Assembly: GCF_965276875.1 (NCBI RefSeq)
Contig: NZ_OZ255701.1
Coordinates: forward strand, 1,922,001-1,986,000
DNA: 64,000 nucleotides
Direction: 5' to 3'
From: Lichenicoccus sp965276875
Lineage (GTDB): Bacteria; Pseudomonadota; Alphaproteobacteria; Acetobacterales; Acetobacteraceae
Below are positions 1 to 8,753 of this stretch, in pieces; within the stretch, counting starts at the first letter, position 1, and the number at the start of each line of letters is the position of its first letter. The notes under the pieces are model-generated. The model saw only the letters and a program-made list of their open reading frames with translations. It made no database searches and was not told the DNA's origin. The translations under genes and the position numbers were made by a program.

Positions 1-1161
1 CAGGGCCGCAAACAAGGGCACGGTATTGGCGCCGTGCGCGAAGTCGAGCGCCAGAGACAGGCCCGGCTGGGCGAAGGAGAGCAGTCCCCGGCCGCCATGC
101 CCCATCACCTTGAGCACCGCCAGGAAGGAGGCGCCGCCTCCCTCGCCGGCCGCGCGCAGCAGCCGCTTGAGGGTCGCGGCCCCGTCGGCGCGCGGCACCA
201 CGCACTGGAACTGGTGAAAGCCGCGACGGCCATAGAGACGGTTCCAGTCGGTGATCGCATCCAGCGGATAGAGGAACTGGCTGTAGTTGCTGACCGATTC
301 GCGCGCCTCGGGCCGCGCGCGCCGCCAATAGAGCGCATTGAAGGCGCGCACACTCAGGTCGTTCAGCGCCCAGCCCGGCAGGTCCAGCGGCAGCCGTCTC
401 GGGCGCGGCGGCGGCGGGGCCACGGCGCCGCGCGGCGCCGGCTCGGCGGTCTCCAGGATGCCACGTCCCAGGGCGGCGCCGCTCGCCAGCACGTCGATCC
501 AGCCGACCGAGAACGGCGCCTCGGCCGCCTGCTCGAACCCTTCGAGGAACGCCTCCAGCGAGCCGACCTGACGACGGCGCACCAGCAGCGCCGGAGACGG
601 CACCGCGATCAGGCGCAGGCACAGGCTGGTGACGATGCCGGTCAGGCCGATGCCACCGATGGTCGCATCGAACAGCGCCGGATCGTCCTGCTGCGAGACG
701 CGCCGGATGCTGCCGTCGGCGCAGAGCAGGTCGAGCCATTCAACCCAGTCGCCGAAACTGCCGTCGACATGCTGGTTCTTGCCATGGACGTCGTTGCCGA
801 CCGCGCCGCCCATGGTGACGAAGCAGGTGCCGGGAGACACCGGCACGCGAAAGCCACGCGGCAGGAACACCTCGAGCAGGTCGCGGAAGGTGACACCGGC
901 CTCGACGACCACCAGGCCGGTCCGCGGATCAAAGGAGAGGATCCGGTTCAGCCGCTCGGTCAGGATCACCGCGCCGTCGGCATTCAGGCAGACATCGCCG
1001 TAGCTGCGTCCGGCGCCGCGGGCCAGCAGCGTGCGATCGCCGCCATGATCGAGGGCCGAACGCAACGCGCCGATCCGCTCCGGCCGTGCCACCACGGACG
1101 GTGTGACCTGCGCACGTCCCCAACTACGCAGCGCCATCGGCTTGAAGGCGTGGTCGTTCAT
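1..1161 (-). CDS. DprE1-like FAD-linked oxidase (3' end outside window)
   Basis: The reading frame starts with ATG at 1161 and is still open at base 1, so about 387 residues are visible. The N-terminal FAD-binding half carries GAGRSYGD near residue 50 and GNDVHGKNQHVDGSFG near residue 120. Both are hallmarks of the VAO-type oxidase DprE1, which oxidises C2 of polyprenyl-phospho-ribose on the way to polyprenyl-phospho-arabinose. A Pro/Arg-rich stretch (residues 250-260) interrupts the C-terminal half. The start overlaps the stop of the upstream HAD-UbiA gene by four bases (ATGA), which indicates translational coupling. The FAD-oxidase assignment is seen directly. The arabinose role is inferred from family and neighbours; a generic sugar or alditol oxidase is the alternative. 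Confidence 0.85.
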   Translation of the reverse strand, partial: MNDHAFKPMALRSWGRAQVTPSVVARPERIGALRSALDHGGDRTLLARGAGRSYGDVCLNADGAVILTERLNRILSFDPRTGLVVVEAGVTFRDLLEVFLPRGFRVPVSPGTCFVTMGGAVGNDVHGKNQHVDGSFGDWVEWLDLLCADGSIRRVSQQDDPALFDATIGGIGLTGIVTSLCLRLIAVPSPALLVRRRQVGSLEAFLEGFEQAAEAPFSVGWIDVLASGAALGRGILETAEPAPRGAVAPPPPRPRRLPLDLPGWALNDLSVRAFNALYWRRARPEARESVSNYSQFLYPLDAITDWNRLYGRRGFHQFQCVVPRADGAATLKRLLRAAGEGGGASFLAVLKVMGHGGRGLLSFAQPGLSLALDFAHGANTVPLFAAL

Positions 1162-2627
1162 AGGGCAGCCAGGACGATGGCCAGGATGCAGACGCCGAGG
1201 AACCAGCTCACCGGGTCGCGCAACGCGAAGATCACCGGGTCATGCGACAGCCGCTTGCGGTGCGCCAGAAACCACACCCGCATCAGCCACAAAGCGACGA
1301 TGGAAGGGGCAAGATAGAGCCGGCTGGGATGCGCATAGAGATGCGACGGGCCCGCATCATCCGCGACGAACAGGATCATGATCTGCAGCGACGCGAACGC
1401 CGCCGCCACCCCGAACGCCAGGGTCAGCGGCCAGTCCTCCGGCAGATAGCCGCGTCGCGCCAGCGAGGCGCTTGCGTTACCCGCATCGCCGGCGGCCTGC
1501 ATCACCTCGACATGCCGCTTGGCCAGCGCCAACGACAGGAAGAAGAACCCGGCGAACGAGATCAGCCAGGGCGAATAGAGCACCCGCGCCATCTCGATCC
1601 CCAGGACCAGACGCAGGGTGAACAAGGCGGCGATGATGCTGGTATCGAGGAACGGCACGCTCTTCAGCCGCAGCGAGTAGGTCAGCGAGATCGCCACGTA
1701 GCCTGCGATCAGCGCATCGCAGGTCCAGGCGAGCAAGGCGCCGCCCACCAGCGCGCCGCCGATCAGCGCCACGGCCACGCACAGCCCGGCGATCGGTGAA
1801 AGCCGGCCGGACGCGAACGGCCGGCGCCACTTCTTGGCGTGCAGGCGATCGGCTTCAAGGTCGGCGAGGTCGTTGAGGATGTAGGTGCCGGAGGCGGCAA
1901 CGCTGAGCAACAGCATCGCCGCCAGCACGCGCAGCACCGCGTGCGGGTCGCTAAACCGGTGCCCGAGCAGGAGCGGCACCAGCAGCAGCGCGTTCTTGCT
2001 CCACTGGTGCAGCCGGATGGCGGCGATCCAGTCTCTCAGGCCGGGCCGGACGCGGCCGAATTCGGCGAGGATCGGCCAGCCGCGGGCGCGCACCTGGGCA
2101 GCGGTGGCGTTGCTGGCATTGACCAGCACGGCGGCATCCGCCATCGACCAGACGTCCAGATCCGCTTTGCTGTCGCCGGCATAGACGAAGCCTTCGGGAA
2201 AGCGGGCGCGCAGCGTCTGGCCCTTGGCGGCACCGCGCAGGTTGGTTGCACCATCGCTGCCGGTCGCGGTCTCGAAAATGCCGAGATGGGCGGCAACGGC
2301 ATCGGCGACATGCTGATCAGACGCGGTCACCAGGTGCAGCGACCGGCCCGCCTGGCGCTGTTCGCGCAGCCAGTCCAGGAACGGTTTGCGAAACGGCAGC
2401 GCCACCGCCAGCGGCGGCAACAGCGAGACCATGCGCCGCTTGAACGCCGCCTTGCCGTGCCGCAGGCCGGCGAACAGGCGCAGCAGCAGCAGCGGGCGGC
2501 GCAGCAGCAGCTTGACGAACTGCTCGTGCAGGACATCGCCGGCGAGGAGCGTACCATCCAGATCGACGGCCAGCGGCAGCAGTCGTGCCGCACTGTCCTG
2601 ACTTGTGCGCGTGGCTCCGTGCGGCAT
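1158..2627 (-). CDS. HAD hydrolase-UbiA prenyltransferase fusion (DPPR synthase-like)
   Basis: The 489-residue protein has two parts. Residues 1-200 are a HAD phosphatase with DLDGT near residue 21 and a GDSKADLDVW metal-binding motif near residue 150. Residues 205-489 are a polytopic UbiA-type prenyltransferase with the Asp-rich NDLADLEAD motif near residue 262 and a second conserved loop SLTYSLRLKS. UbiA enzymes beside DprE1-like oxidases usually transfer 5-phosphoribose from PRPP to polyprenyl phosphate, and the HAD part could then remove the 5-phosphate. The frame is open upstream to 2900, but that part lies antisense to the phosphatase gene and has no family features. I therefore chose the ATG at 2627; its ribosome site is weak. 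The stop overlaps the start of the oxidase gene. Confidence 0.85.
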   Translation of the reverse strand: MPHGATRTSQDSAARLLPLAVDLDGTLLAGDVLHEQFVKLLLRRPLLLLRLFAGLRHGKAAFKRRMVSLLPPLAVALPFRKPFLDWLREQRQAGRSLHLVTASDQHVADAVAAHLGIFETATGSDGATNLRGAAKGQTLRARFPEGFVYAGDSKADLDVWSMADAAVLVNASNATAAQVRARGWPILAEFGRVRPGLRDWIAAIRLHQWSKNALLLVPLLLGHRFSDPHAVLRVLAAMLLLSVAASGTYILNDLADLEADRLHAKKWRRPFASGRLSPIAGLCVAVALIGGALVGGALLAWTCDALIAGYVAISLTYSLRLKSVPFLDTSIIAALFTLRLVLGIEMARVLYSPWLISFAGFFFLSLALAKRHVEVMQAAGDAGNASASLARRGYLPEDWPLTLAFGVAAAFASLQIMILFVADDAGPSHLYAHPSRLYLAPSIVALWLMRVWFLAHRKRLSHDPVIFALRDPVSWFLGVCILAIVLAAL

Positions 2628-2747
2628 CTGTGACCCCGTCCCCCGACACCATCTTCTAACACTATTTTGCCGCCTCCGCCCGACAATCGCCGTCTGGCAC
2701 GCAACGTGCGATAAGGGTCGCTCGTGATCCTGGGAGCAGCAGCCCCG

Positions 2748-3545
2748 ATGAACCCACCGCGCCTGTTGAGGGCATCGCGCGAGGAGCAGACCGCGGCCGA
2801 GGCGGCGCGTAACCGCGCGGCAGCATTGCCGCTCAACTTCACCGCCGCACCCGGACGGCTCGCACGCGGGCGCCGGGTCTATGCGGTGGGCGACATCCAT
2901 GGCTGCTCAGAGCGGCTCACTCTGATCCACCGTCGGATCGCGAGCGACCTGCGCGCGCGCCCGGCCGAGGATGTCACCCTGATCCATCTCGGCGACTATA
3001 TCGACCGCGGACCGGACACCGCTGGTGTGCTGAGCCTGCTTGCCGGCGAGCCGGAATTCACCGTCGACCGCATTGTCAACCTGATGGGCAACCATGAGGA
3101 GATGGCGCTGCAGGCGATCGCGTTCGGCGACGAACGGCAGGCGGAGGCATGGCTGGCCAATGGCGGGGCTGCGGCACTGTCGAGTTGGGGGATCCCACGG
3201 CACGCCCGGATCGAGGACTGGCCCGAGTTGCTGCCGCGCGAGCATCTGCGCTTCATGAGCCGGCTGTCGCTGCAATATCGCGTCGACGACTACCTGTTCA
3301 CGCATGCCGGCGTGCGGCCCGGCACGCCGCTCGACCAGCTCAGCCGGCGCGACCTGCTATGGATACGCGAGCCGTTCCTGTCCTCCAGCCTGGCGTTCGG
3401 CGCTGTCGTGGTGCACGGCCACACGCCGCAGGCGGATCCGGTGCTGCGCGCGAACCGGATCGGCATCGACACCGGCGCCGGACGCGGCGGCCGCCTCACC
3501 TGCGCGGTGCTGGAGGACGACAAGGTGGCATTCTTCGCGGCCTGA
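2748..3545 (+). CDS. Metallophosphoesterase, PPP-type serine/threonine phosphatase-like
   Basis: A 265-residue cytoplasmic calcineurin-like phosphoesterase. The metal-binding series is complete: GDIHG near residue 48, GDYIDRGPD near residue 85, GNHEE near residue 115, a THAGV motif near residue 188 and VHGHTP near residue 225. This pattern fits bacterial PPP phosphatases and ApaH-like diadenosine tetraphosphatases. GGGAG sits 11 bases before the ATG at 2748. An in-frame GTG at 2724 is less likely. The gene is transcribed away from the HAD-UbiA gene and toward the PAP2 gene, inside a block of minus-strand genes. Its substrate cannot be told from sequence. A role in dephosphorylating the locus tyrosine kinase is only a guess. 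Confidence 0.85.
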   Translation: MNPPRLLRASREEQTAAEAARNRAAALPLNFTAAPGRLARGRRVYAVGDIHGCSERLTLIHRRIASDLRARPAEDVTLIHLGDYIDRGPDTAGVLSLLAGEPEFTVDRIVNLMGNHEEMALQAIAFGDERQAEAWLANGGAAALSSWGIPRHARIEDWPELLPREHLRFMSRLSLQYRVDDYLFTHAGVRPGTPLDQLSRRDLLWIREPFLSSSLAFGAVVVHGHTPQADPVLRANRIGIDTGAGRGGRLTCAVLEDDKVAFFAA

Positions 3546-3547
3546 TC

Positions 3548-3575
3548 AATGCGGCCCACCTAATGCGGCCCACCT
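3548..3575. repeat. 14-bp tandem repeat between convergent genes
   Basis: The unit AATGCGGCCCACCT occurs twice in perfect tandem and is followed by a partial third copy (AATGCGG). It fills the gap between the phosphatase stop (3545) and the PAP2 stop (3574), and the last bases of the second copy lie in the PAP2 stop codon. It looks like slippage or a local duplication. No terminator stem is evident. Confidence 0.8.
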
Positions 3576-4194
3576 AATGCGGGTGGCAGGCGCTGATGAA
3601 GGGCCACCAGGTGCTGATCGCGACCCGCTGGATTGCCTCCTCGGCGTGCAGTTGGCGGCCGTGGAACAGCAAAGCCACGACCACCACCACGCAGGCCAGC
3701 ACCCAGCGCCGCAGGCCCCTCGGCGGTTGCCCCGCGAGCAACACGAAGACCATCGCGCCAAGCACGCCGACGGCGCCGCCGACCAGCACGTCCGGGACCG
3801 TATGTACGCCGAGATCCACCCGCGAGAAGCCGAACACCAGAGCCAACGCCACAGCGGCCGCCCCGATCGCCAGCATGTGCCGCATCAGGCGCCGCATGGT
3901 CTCCGCCGCCCCCCGAGCACGCCCCCGGCCGCCGAGTAACCCCACCAGGCCGCCATACACCACCGCCGCACTAGCGGTATGGCCGCTGGGGCTGTGGATA
4001 TCCAGATCGGGCATCACCGCATGGCAGGCGTAGAAGATGATCTTGAGCGACAGAATGACCAGGAAGGTGCCCGGAATGGCGATCGCCCAGCCGATCGCGC
4101 CGCGCCACCAGCCGAGCAGCAGCAGGGTGATCGCGATTGCCGCGGCCAGCGGCAGCATGACCGCCTGGTCGGCGAAATCGGTCAGGAACTTCAT
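3574..4194 (-). CDS. PAP2-family membrane phosphatase
   Basis: A 206-residue polytopic membrane protein of the PAP2/undecaprenyl-diphosphatase family. PSGH lies near residue 90, followed by SRVDLGVHTVPD near residue 145, which supplies the Arg, His and Asp of the second and third phosphatase motifs. The first KX6RP motif is degenerate: a lone Lys lies upstream of SPSGH. The start overlaps the flippase stop by four bases, so the two are coupled. In mycobacteria a PAP2 protein (Rv3807c) lies beside the UbiA and DprE1 genes and is proposed to dephosphorylate polyprenyl-phospho-phosphoribose; the same grouping is seen here. Lipid-carrier recycling (UppP/PgpB-like) is the alternative. Confidence 0.85.
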   Translation of the reverse strand: MKFLTDFADQAVMLPLAAAIAITLLLLGWWRGAIGWAIAIPGTFLVILSLKIIFYACHAVMPDLDIHSPSGHTASAAVVYGGLVGLLGGRGRARGAAETMRRLMRHMLAIGAAAVALALVFGFSRVDLGVHTVPDVLVGGAVGVLGAMVFVLLAGQPPRGLRRWVLACVVVVVALLFHGRQLHAEEAIQRVAISTWWPFISACHPH

Positions 4195-5690
4195 AGGACC
4201 GGAGCGGATTCCAGCGGCTCGCCGGCCAGCTCAAGGGACGGCACGGCAACCGCCGGTCGCGTGTGCAAGGCCGCCGGCAGGCGCCGCCCGAGAGCAAGGA
4301 ACGCCACCAGCGCATAGACCATCGCTCCCAGCCCGGTTTGGCAGAGCAGGGCAAGCAGAGGCTGTCGCGGCAGCACCGGGTCCGCCGCCAGCACCGCAAT
4401 TGCCATCGCCGCGGTCCCCGCCGCCGCCGGCCAGAGCCAGCGCAGCAGCCACAGCGGCGAGCGATGCAACTGCCGCAGGACCAGCGTCATGTTGATCGGC
4501 ATCAGCACCAGCGTCGTGGCCCCCCAGCACAACGCCGCCTGCGCCGGCGTTTGCGGCTGCAGCAGCAGCAGTCCGACGAGCGGCACCAGCAGCGCCGCAC
4601 AGGCGGTCATCAGGTTGATGCGGGTGCGGTTGATCGAAATCCATAGGCTGCCGGCGTCGCCATAGAAGTAGCCGAGCAGCGCGGTGCAGGCGACCACCCT
4701 GGTGCCCTGGGCGGCACTCTGCCATTGCGGGCCCATCAGGCCGACCACCAGGTTGGTTGCGGTCAGCGCCACGCCGGCGGCGATCGGCCAGCCGAGCAGC
4801 GCCTGGAACTGCGCGGTCTCGCCGAACGCGCGGGCGAAACCCGCCGGGTCGTCCTGCAGCGCCGACAAGCGCGGCAGGGTGATCCGCAAGGTCGAGCCGG
4901 ACACCACCGTCAACACGGCATCGAGCAGCCTGAAGCCGACATTGCAGACCGCCACGACGCTGCCGCTGGTGATCATGCCAAGACCGATGATGAACACCCT
5001 GTAGCGGCCGGCCAGCATCACCACCGACATCAATTGCGGCCCCGCCACCGGCCAGAGGTCGGCGAGGGCGGCGCGATCAAGAGCCGGCCGGAACGGGGCG
5101 GCCCGGGTTGCCAGGAACAGCAGGAACACCGTCGCCGTATTGCCGCCCTGCAACGCCATCATCGCCCACGGGCCGCCCCGATGGTGCGCGATCAGGAGTG
5201 CCAGGATGAGCCCGACCGGCTGGCCGATGAACACCCGCATGGCGAGCAGGCGGTATCGCCGCTCACGCAGCACGAGGCCGGAGCCGACGCCGGAGAAGGC
5301 CGACAGCGGCAGCAGAGGCGCCAGCGCCAGGGTCAGCGGCGCGATCTCGGCATGTCCGGTGACAGAGCTCAACACGCGGCCGGCGAGCACCAGCACGATG
5401 CCGGTGAAGACGCCGGTGAGCACGGTCAGGGTGGTCGCACTGCTGGCGTGGCGTGGCTCGAGGCGGCGCCACTGGATCAGCGCGTCGGTCATCATCGAGC
5501 TGCCGAACAGATCGAGCACCAGGAAGGCCGCGATCGAGACCGCCCCGATGCCGGCGGCCGCCGGCCCGATCGTGCGGCTGACCAGCAACATCGAGACCAG
5601 CGCGAATGCGGCGCTGACACTGGTCTCGGCCAGCACCCACGACGGCGCGGTCGAGGCCGGCAACAAGCGCCGGAGTTTTGCAAGGATCAA
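4191..5690 (-). CDS. Wzx-type polysaccharide flippase (MOP superfamily)
   Basis: A 499-residue protein made almost entirely of hydrophobic helices, about 12 to 14 by eye, with short charged loops and an early amphipathic start. Size and layout match oligosaccharide flippases that move lipid-linked repeat units across the inner membrane. It lies in a cluster with a polymerase and a Wzz/kinase, which supports Wzx over a MATE drug exporter. The stop is coupled to the PAP2 gene. The C-terminal 30 residues are soluble and Glu/Pro-rich. Confidence 0.8.
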   Translation of the reverse strand: MILAKLRRLLPASTAPSWVLAETSVSAAFALVSMLLVSRTIGPAAAGIGAVSIAAFLVLDLFGSSMMTDALIQWRRLEPRHASSATTLTVLTGVFTGIVLVLAGRVLSSVTGHAEIAPLTLALAPLLPLSAFSGVGSGLVLRERRYRLLAMRVFIGQPVGLILALLIAHHRGGPWAMMALQGGNTATVFLLFLATRAAPFRPALDRAALADLWPVAGPQLMSVVMLAGRYRVFIIGLGMITSGSVVAVCNVGFRLLDAVLTVVSGSTLRITLPRLSALQDDPAGFARAFGETAQFQALLGWPIAAGVALTATNLVVGLMGPQWQSAAQGTRVVACTALLGYFYGDAGSLWISINRTRINLMTACAALLVPLVGLLLLQPQTPAQAALCWGATTLVLMPINMTLVLRQLHRSPLWLLRWLWPAAAGTAAMAIAVLAADPVLPRQPLLALLCQTGLGAMVYALVAFLALGRRLPAALHTRPAVAVPSLELAGEPLESAPVL

Positions 5691-5793
5691 GCCGGCGCTC
5701 CCAGGCAGGTGCTTGCTATACGACGAACGCGCGGCTTTTGCACCGGGAACGCGCTTGCTAACATCAACGCACGAAATCGCGGAGGTATTTTCG

Positions 5794-6087
5794 ATGGCAC
5801 GAACGATGGTCCTGGCGGCTGTGCCGATGTTGCTGATCGCGGCCGCGGCCGCTCAGGCAGCACCGCCGCCGAGCTATTCGATGACGCCAACGTCACCGAG
5901 CGACATCTACGTGCAGGGCAAATATGACAATCACGGTATCTATATTCCGCCGCACTACGCGCCCAAGCCGAAGCCGACGTTCCACGGCTACTTCGACACG
6001 GACAAGACGACCGTAAAACACGGCTATTTCGATACCCCCAAAAAGCATCCCGTCGATCCGAACGACCCTAACGCGGCGCCGAACTGA
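5794..6087 (+). CDS. Small secreted protein with a repeated HGYFDT motif
   Basis: A 97-residue protein starting at an ATG with a strong GGAGG site nine bases upstream (5781-5785). Residues 1-23 are a Sec signal peptide ending AQA-AP. The mature part is rich in Pro, Lys, Tyr and His and contains HGYFDT twice, 13 residues apart, followed by Pro/Lys/Asp-rich tails. It has no Cys and no recognised domain. It is transcribed against its neighbours and its last 20 bases overlap the 3' end of the SGNH gene. I do not recognise the family. A periplasmic or surface role linked to the polysaccharide is a guess from position. Confidence 0.7.
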   Translation: MARTMVLAAVPMLLIAAAAAQAAPPPSYSMTPTSPSDIYVQGKYDNHGIYIPPHYAPKPKPTFHGYFDTDKTTVKHGYFDTPKKHPVDPNDPNAAPN

Positions 6088-7162
6088 GATCTTGAGCACG
6101 CAGGGCACGGGCCACCGTCGCGGTGAAACGCTTGGCGCCGGCCTGGTTGAGGTGCGCGAAACCATCGCCAAAAAAACGGTCGGGCAGCGACGGGGTCGGT
6201 CCGATCAGCACATGGAAATTCGGATAGCGCCGGGCGGTCGCATCGAGGAACGCGGCAAAGGTCTTCGGCAGGTCCGGTGACATGCTGGCCGCGGTGGCGT
6301 GGTTGATCGGCGCGACCACGAAATCGACCTCGATGCGGCGCGCCTGCATCTGCGCGATCATGCGGTCGAAGAACCAGCGCTCGAGCGGCAGCACGCTGAA
6401 ACGCGGCAGCGTCGCCTCCTCGGCGAGCGTGTCGTCGCGCGGCGCGTCGCCGAACAGATGCTGGCCGCGGTCGCGCAGCGTCAGCCGCTTTTGCGCAAGA
6501 TTATTGGCGTAGCGCAGAAACATCCCGCCGCGGACCATGCTGGCGAAGTTCAGCGTCGGAAAGCTGTGCGCATACAACCAGTCGCGCAGGAACCATGGAA
6601 ATCCGTCCGTGCGACGCTCGGTAAACAGGCTCCGATCGCCGGTCTTTTGCGCGACGTGCTCGATCAGCTTGAGATCCGGCACGGTGAAGGTGCCAAAGCG
6701 CGCACTCCGGTCCCAGAATGTATCAAGACTGTCGAAATGTCCGGCATCGATCGACAGGATGACCTTGTGCGGCATGTTCGGACAGGCGAGCGCGTGCTGC
6801 AGAAAGAAATACAGCTCGACCGGCTTCGCACCACCCACGGCGATGTTGATGCCGTGGCCGGGTAGGCCGTTCGGCATGATGCCCGCATCGGCACGGGAAT
6901 CGCCGATCACCATCAGCTGGCCGAGATCGCAAGTCGCGACCAGCTCCTGCTTGGCATTCCAGGCAGCGTATTCCGGATCGAGGAAGGCGAGCTTCATCCG
7001 CGCCGACCAGAACCAGGCGAAACCGAAACCGAGCGCCAGCACGAAGGCCGCCAGCAGCAGATAGCGGCCGGGGCTTTCGCGCCTGGCTGCAGCAGGTCGC
7101 GCGTGCGCGTCCGTCAGGCCGTGCGAGCCGTCCATCTCAGAACTGGAAGTAGAGGAATTCAC
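6068..7162 (-). CDS. Membrane-anchored SGNH/AlgX-DltD-like protein
   Basis: About 364 residues with one N-terminal membrane anchor (residues 32-50) and a periplasmic SGNH-like domain. The nucleophile block VIGDSRAD lies near residue 87 and a late DGFAHLNQAG block supplies the Asp-X2-His pair near residue 340. Proteins of this kind (AlgX, AlgJ, PatB, DltD) take an acyl group exported by an MBOAT partner and place it on a polymer outside the membrane, and the MBOAT gene is directly upstream. The GTG at 7162 overlaps the MBOAT gene and has GGGGGA just before it. An ATG at 7135 lies one base after the MBOAT stop but has no ribosome site, so the start is uncertain. Confidence 0.75.
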   Translation of the reverse strand: MNSSTSSSEMDGSHGLTDAHARPAAARRESPGRYLLLAAFVLALGFGFAWFWSARMKLAFLDPEYAAWNAKQELVATCDLGQLMVIGDSRADAGIMPNGLPGHGINIAVGGAKPVELYFFLQHALACPNMPHKVILSIDAGHFDSLDTFWDRSARFGTFTVPDLKLIEHVAQKTGDRSLFTERRTDGFPWFLRDWLYAHSFPTLNFASMVRGGMFLRYANNLAQKRLTLRDRGQHLFGDAPRDDTLAEEATLPRFSVLPLERWFFDRMIAQMQARRIEVDFVVAPINHATAASMSPDLPKTFAAFLDATARRYPNFHVLIGPTPSLPDRFFGDGFAHLNQAGAKRFTATVARALRAQDLSSAPR

Positions 7163-8720
7163 TCATTCCCCCGACACCAAGAACCGCCACGACCGCGCCC
7201 GCGCCGCCGACCAGCGCCCACTGCCAGGTCGGCTGCCATTGTAGCAGCTTGAACCGTCCTGGCTGGATTTTGCCGAGTGCCGGATCCGCGAGAATCATGA
7301 TCTGCTGTGTGTTCGGCATGCCGAAGACGATGCAATAGAGGGCCAGTAGCCAGACCACGTCGATGATCGGATATAGGAACGACTTGTCGTCGAGCGCCGC
7401 GTCCAGCGAGGCAGGCCACGCGGGCAGCGCCTCGACGCCGTGACCGCCAAGCATGCCCCACAGCACCGTAAGCGCGTCGCCGCTCGAATGCGCGCGAAAA
7501 AAGATCGAACCGACCAGGACGCACAGATAGGTCAGGACTACGGTCCAGATCGCCGGGCGGGCGTGCGCTTTCGGCTTGGCGCCCTGGTTCTTGGCGCCAT
7601 GTTTCTTGCGGAAGATGCGCCACCCATGATTGATGCTGAGATAGATCCCGTGCAGCAGGCCGAAGATTACGAACTGCGAGCCGGCGCCGTGCCAGATGCC
7701 GGCCAGGGCCATGGTGTAGATGGTCGGCACCACCAGCATCGCCAGATAGCCGCGGGGGGTTGCAAGGTCGCGCCGGCCGGTGCCTAGGCCCTTGGCCATG
7801 CGTCGACGGGTGATCCAGAGGGCCGCGGGATTGTAGAGATAGAGCGTCAAATAGCGGGTCAGCGTCATGTGCCAGCGCTGCCAATAGTCGATGATCGCGC
7901 CGGCCTTGTAGGGCGAGTTGAAGTTCAGAGGAAAGCGGATGTTGAACAACCGGGCCAGCCCGATGGCCATGTCGGTGTAGCCGGAGAAGTCGAAATAGAG
8001 CTGCAGCGAGTAGGCCAGTGCGATGTGCCAGGACGAGAACAGGCCGAGGCCCGCGGGGTCGTTGAAGCCGGCAATGACGTCGGTGGACAGCGGATCGGCA
8101 AGCAGGACCTTCTTGGCCAGGCCGATCATGAAGATGGTAAAGCCGATCGCCAGGTTCTCGGTACGCAGACGGTAGGTTTCGCGGTCGCCAAACTGCGGCA
8201 TGATCTCGCGGTTGTGCAGGATGGGTCCCGCGACCAGATGCGGAAAAAAACTGACAAACAGCAGGTAGTTGAAGACGCCGCGGTCCTTGGTGATGCCCTG
8301 TCGGTAGTCGATCAGGTAGCCGATCTGGGTAAAGGTGAAGAACGAAATGCCAAGCGGCAGGGTCACATGCCGGAATGGCCCGTGCAGCACGCCAAGTCCG
8401 GCGAGCGAGGTCAGCATCACGTAGAGATATTTGAACCAGACCAGGGCGGCGATGTTGGCCGCGATCCCGAGCCCGAGAATCCAGTTCTGCAAAGTGGGAC
8501 GCGCATGCGCGCGGGCGATCAGGTTGACGATGATGAAGTTGCCGATCATCGAGACCAGCAACACCGGGATGAACCGCGGCTCCTCCCAGCCATAGAACAG
8601 CACCGACATCGCGATCAGCCAGATGCCGGCGGGACGACGGCCGAGCTTGCAGGCGAGCTGGAAGCCGCCGAGTGCCAGCGGCAGGAACACCACGAGGAAG
8701 ACAACAGAATTGAACAGCAT
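7137..8720 (-). CDS. MBOAT O-acyltransferase (AlgI-like)
   Basis: A 527-residue polytopic membrane protein that begins directly with a hydrophobic segment, as AlgI homologues do. The conserved active-site region is LAGIWHGAGSQFVIFG near residue 330, with the invariant His of the MBOAT family; the second block FDFSGYTDMAIGLARL near residue 230 is also typical. Family members move acyl groups from a cytoplasmic donor through the membrane to a periplasmic SGNH partner. The ACP gene lies 33 bases upstream, so the donor here may be acyl-ACP rather than acetyl-CoA. The SGNH gene overlaps or abuts its 3' end. Confidence 0.9.
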   Translation of the reverse strand: MLFNSVVFLVVFLPLALGGFQLACKLGRRPAGIWLIAMSVLFYGWEEPRFIPVLLVSMIGNFIIVNLIARAHARPTLQNWILGLGIAANIAALVWFKYLYVMLTSLAGLGVLHGPFRHVTLPLGISFFTFTQIGYLIDYRQGITKDRGVFNYLLFVSFFPHLVAGPILHNREIMPQFGDRETYRLRTENLAIGFTIFMIGLAKKVLLADPLSTDVIAGFNDPAGLGLFSSWHIALAYSLQLYFDFSGYTDMAIGLARLFNIRFPLNFNSPYKAGAIIDYWQRWHMTLTRYLTLYLYNPAALWITRRRMAKGLGTGRRDLATPRGYLAMLVVPTIYTMALAGIWHGAGSQFVIFGLLHGIYLSINHGWRIFRKKHGAKNQGAKPKAHARPAIWTVVLTYLCVLVGSIFFRAHSSGDALTVLWGMLGGHGVEALPAWPASLDAALDDKSFLYPIIDVVWLLALYCIVFGMPNTQQIMILADPALGKIQPGRFKLLQWQPTWQWALVGGAGAVVAVLGVGGMSEFLYFQF

Positions 8721-8753
8721 GCAGTTGGCCGCCGGCGCGGATCAGCTCACGCG

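Noticed and set aside
34..1317. Long open frame antisense to the DprE1-like oxidase
   Set aside because: Arg/His/Gln-rich composition with no domain, fully antisense to a well-supported gene; typical of GC-rich DNA.
2628..2900. N-terminal extension of the HAD-UbiA protein
   Set aside because: Arg/Cys-rich, antisense to the start of the phosphatase gene, no family similarity; the ATG at 2627 gives a normal HAD start.
4725..5927. 400-codon open frame antisense to the flippase
   Set aside because: Low-complexity His/Gln/Arg/Asp composition; the opposite strand encodes a clear membrane protein.
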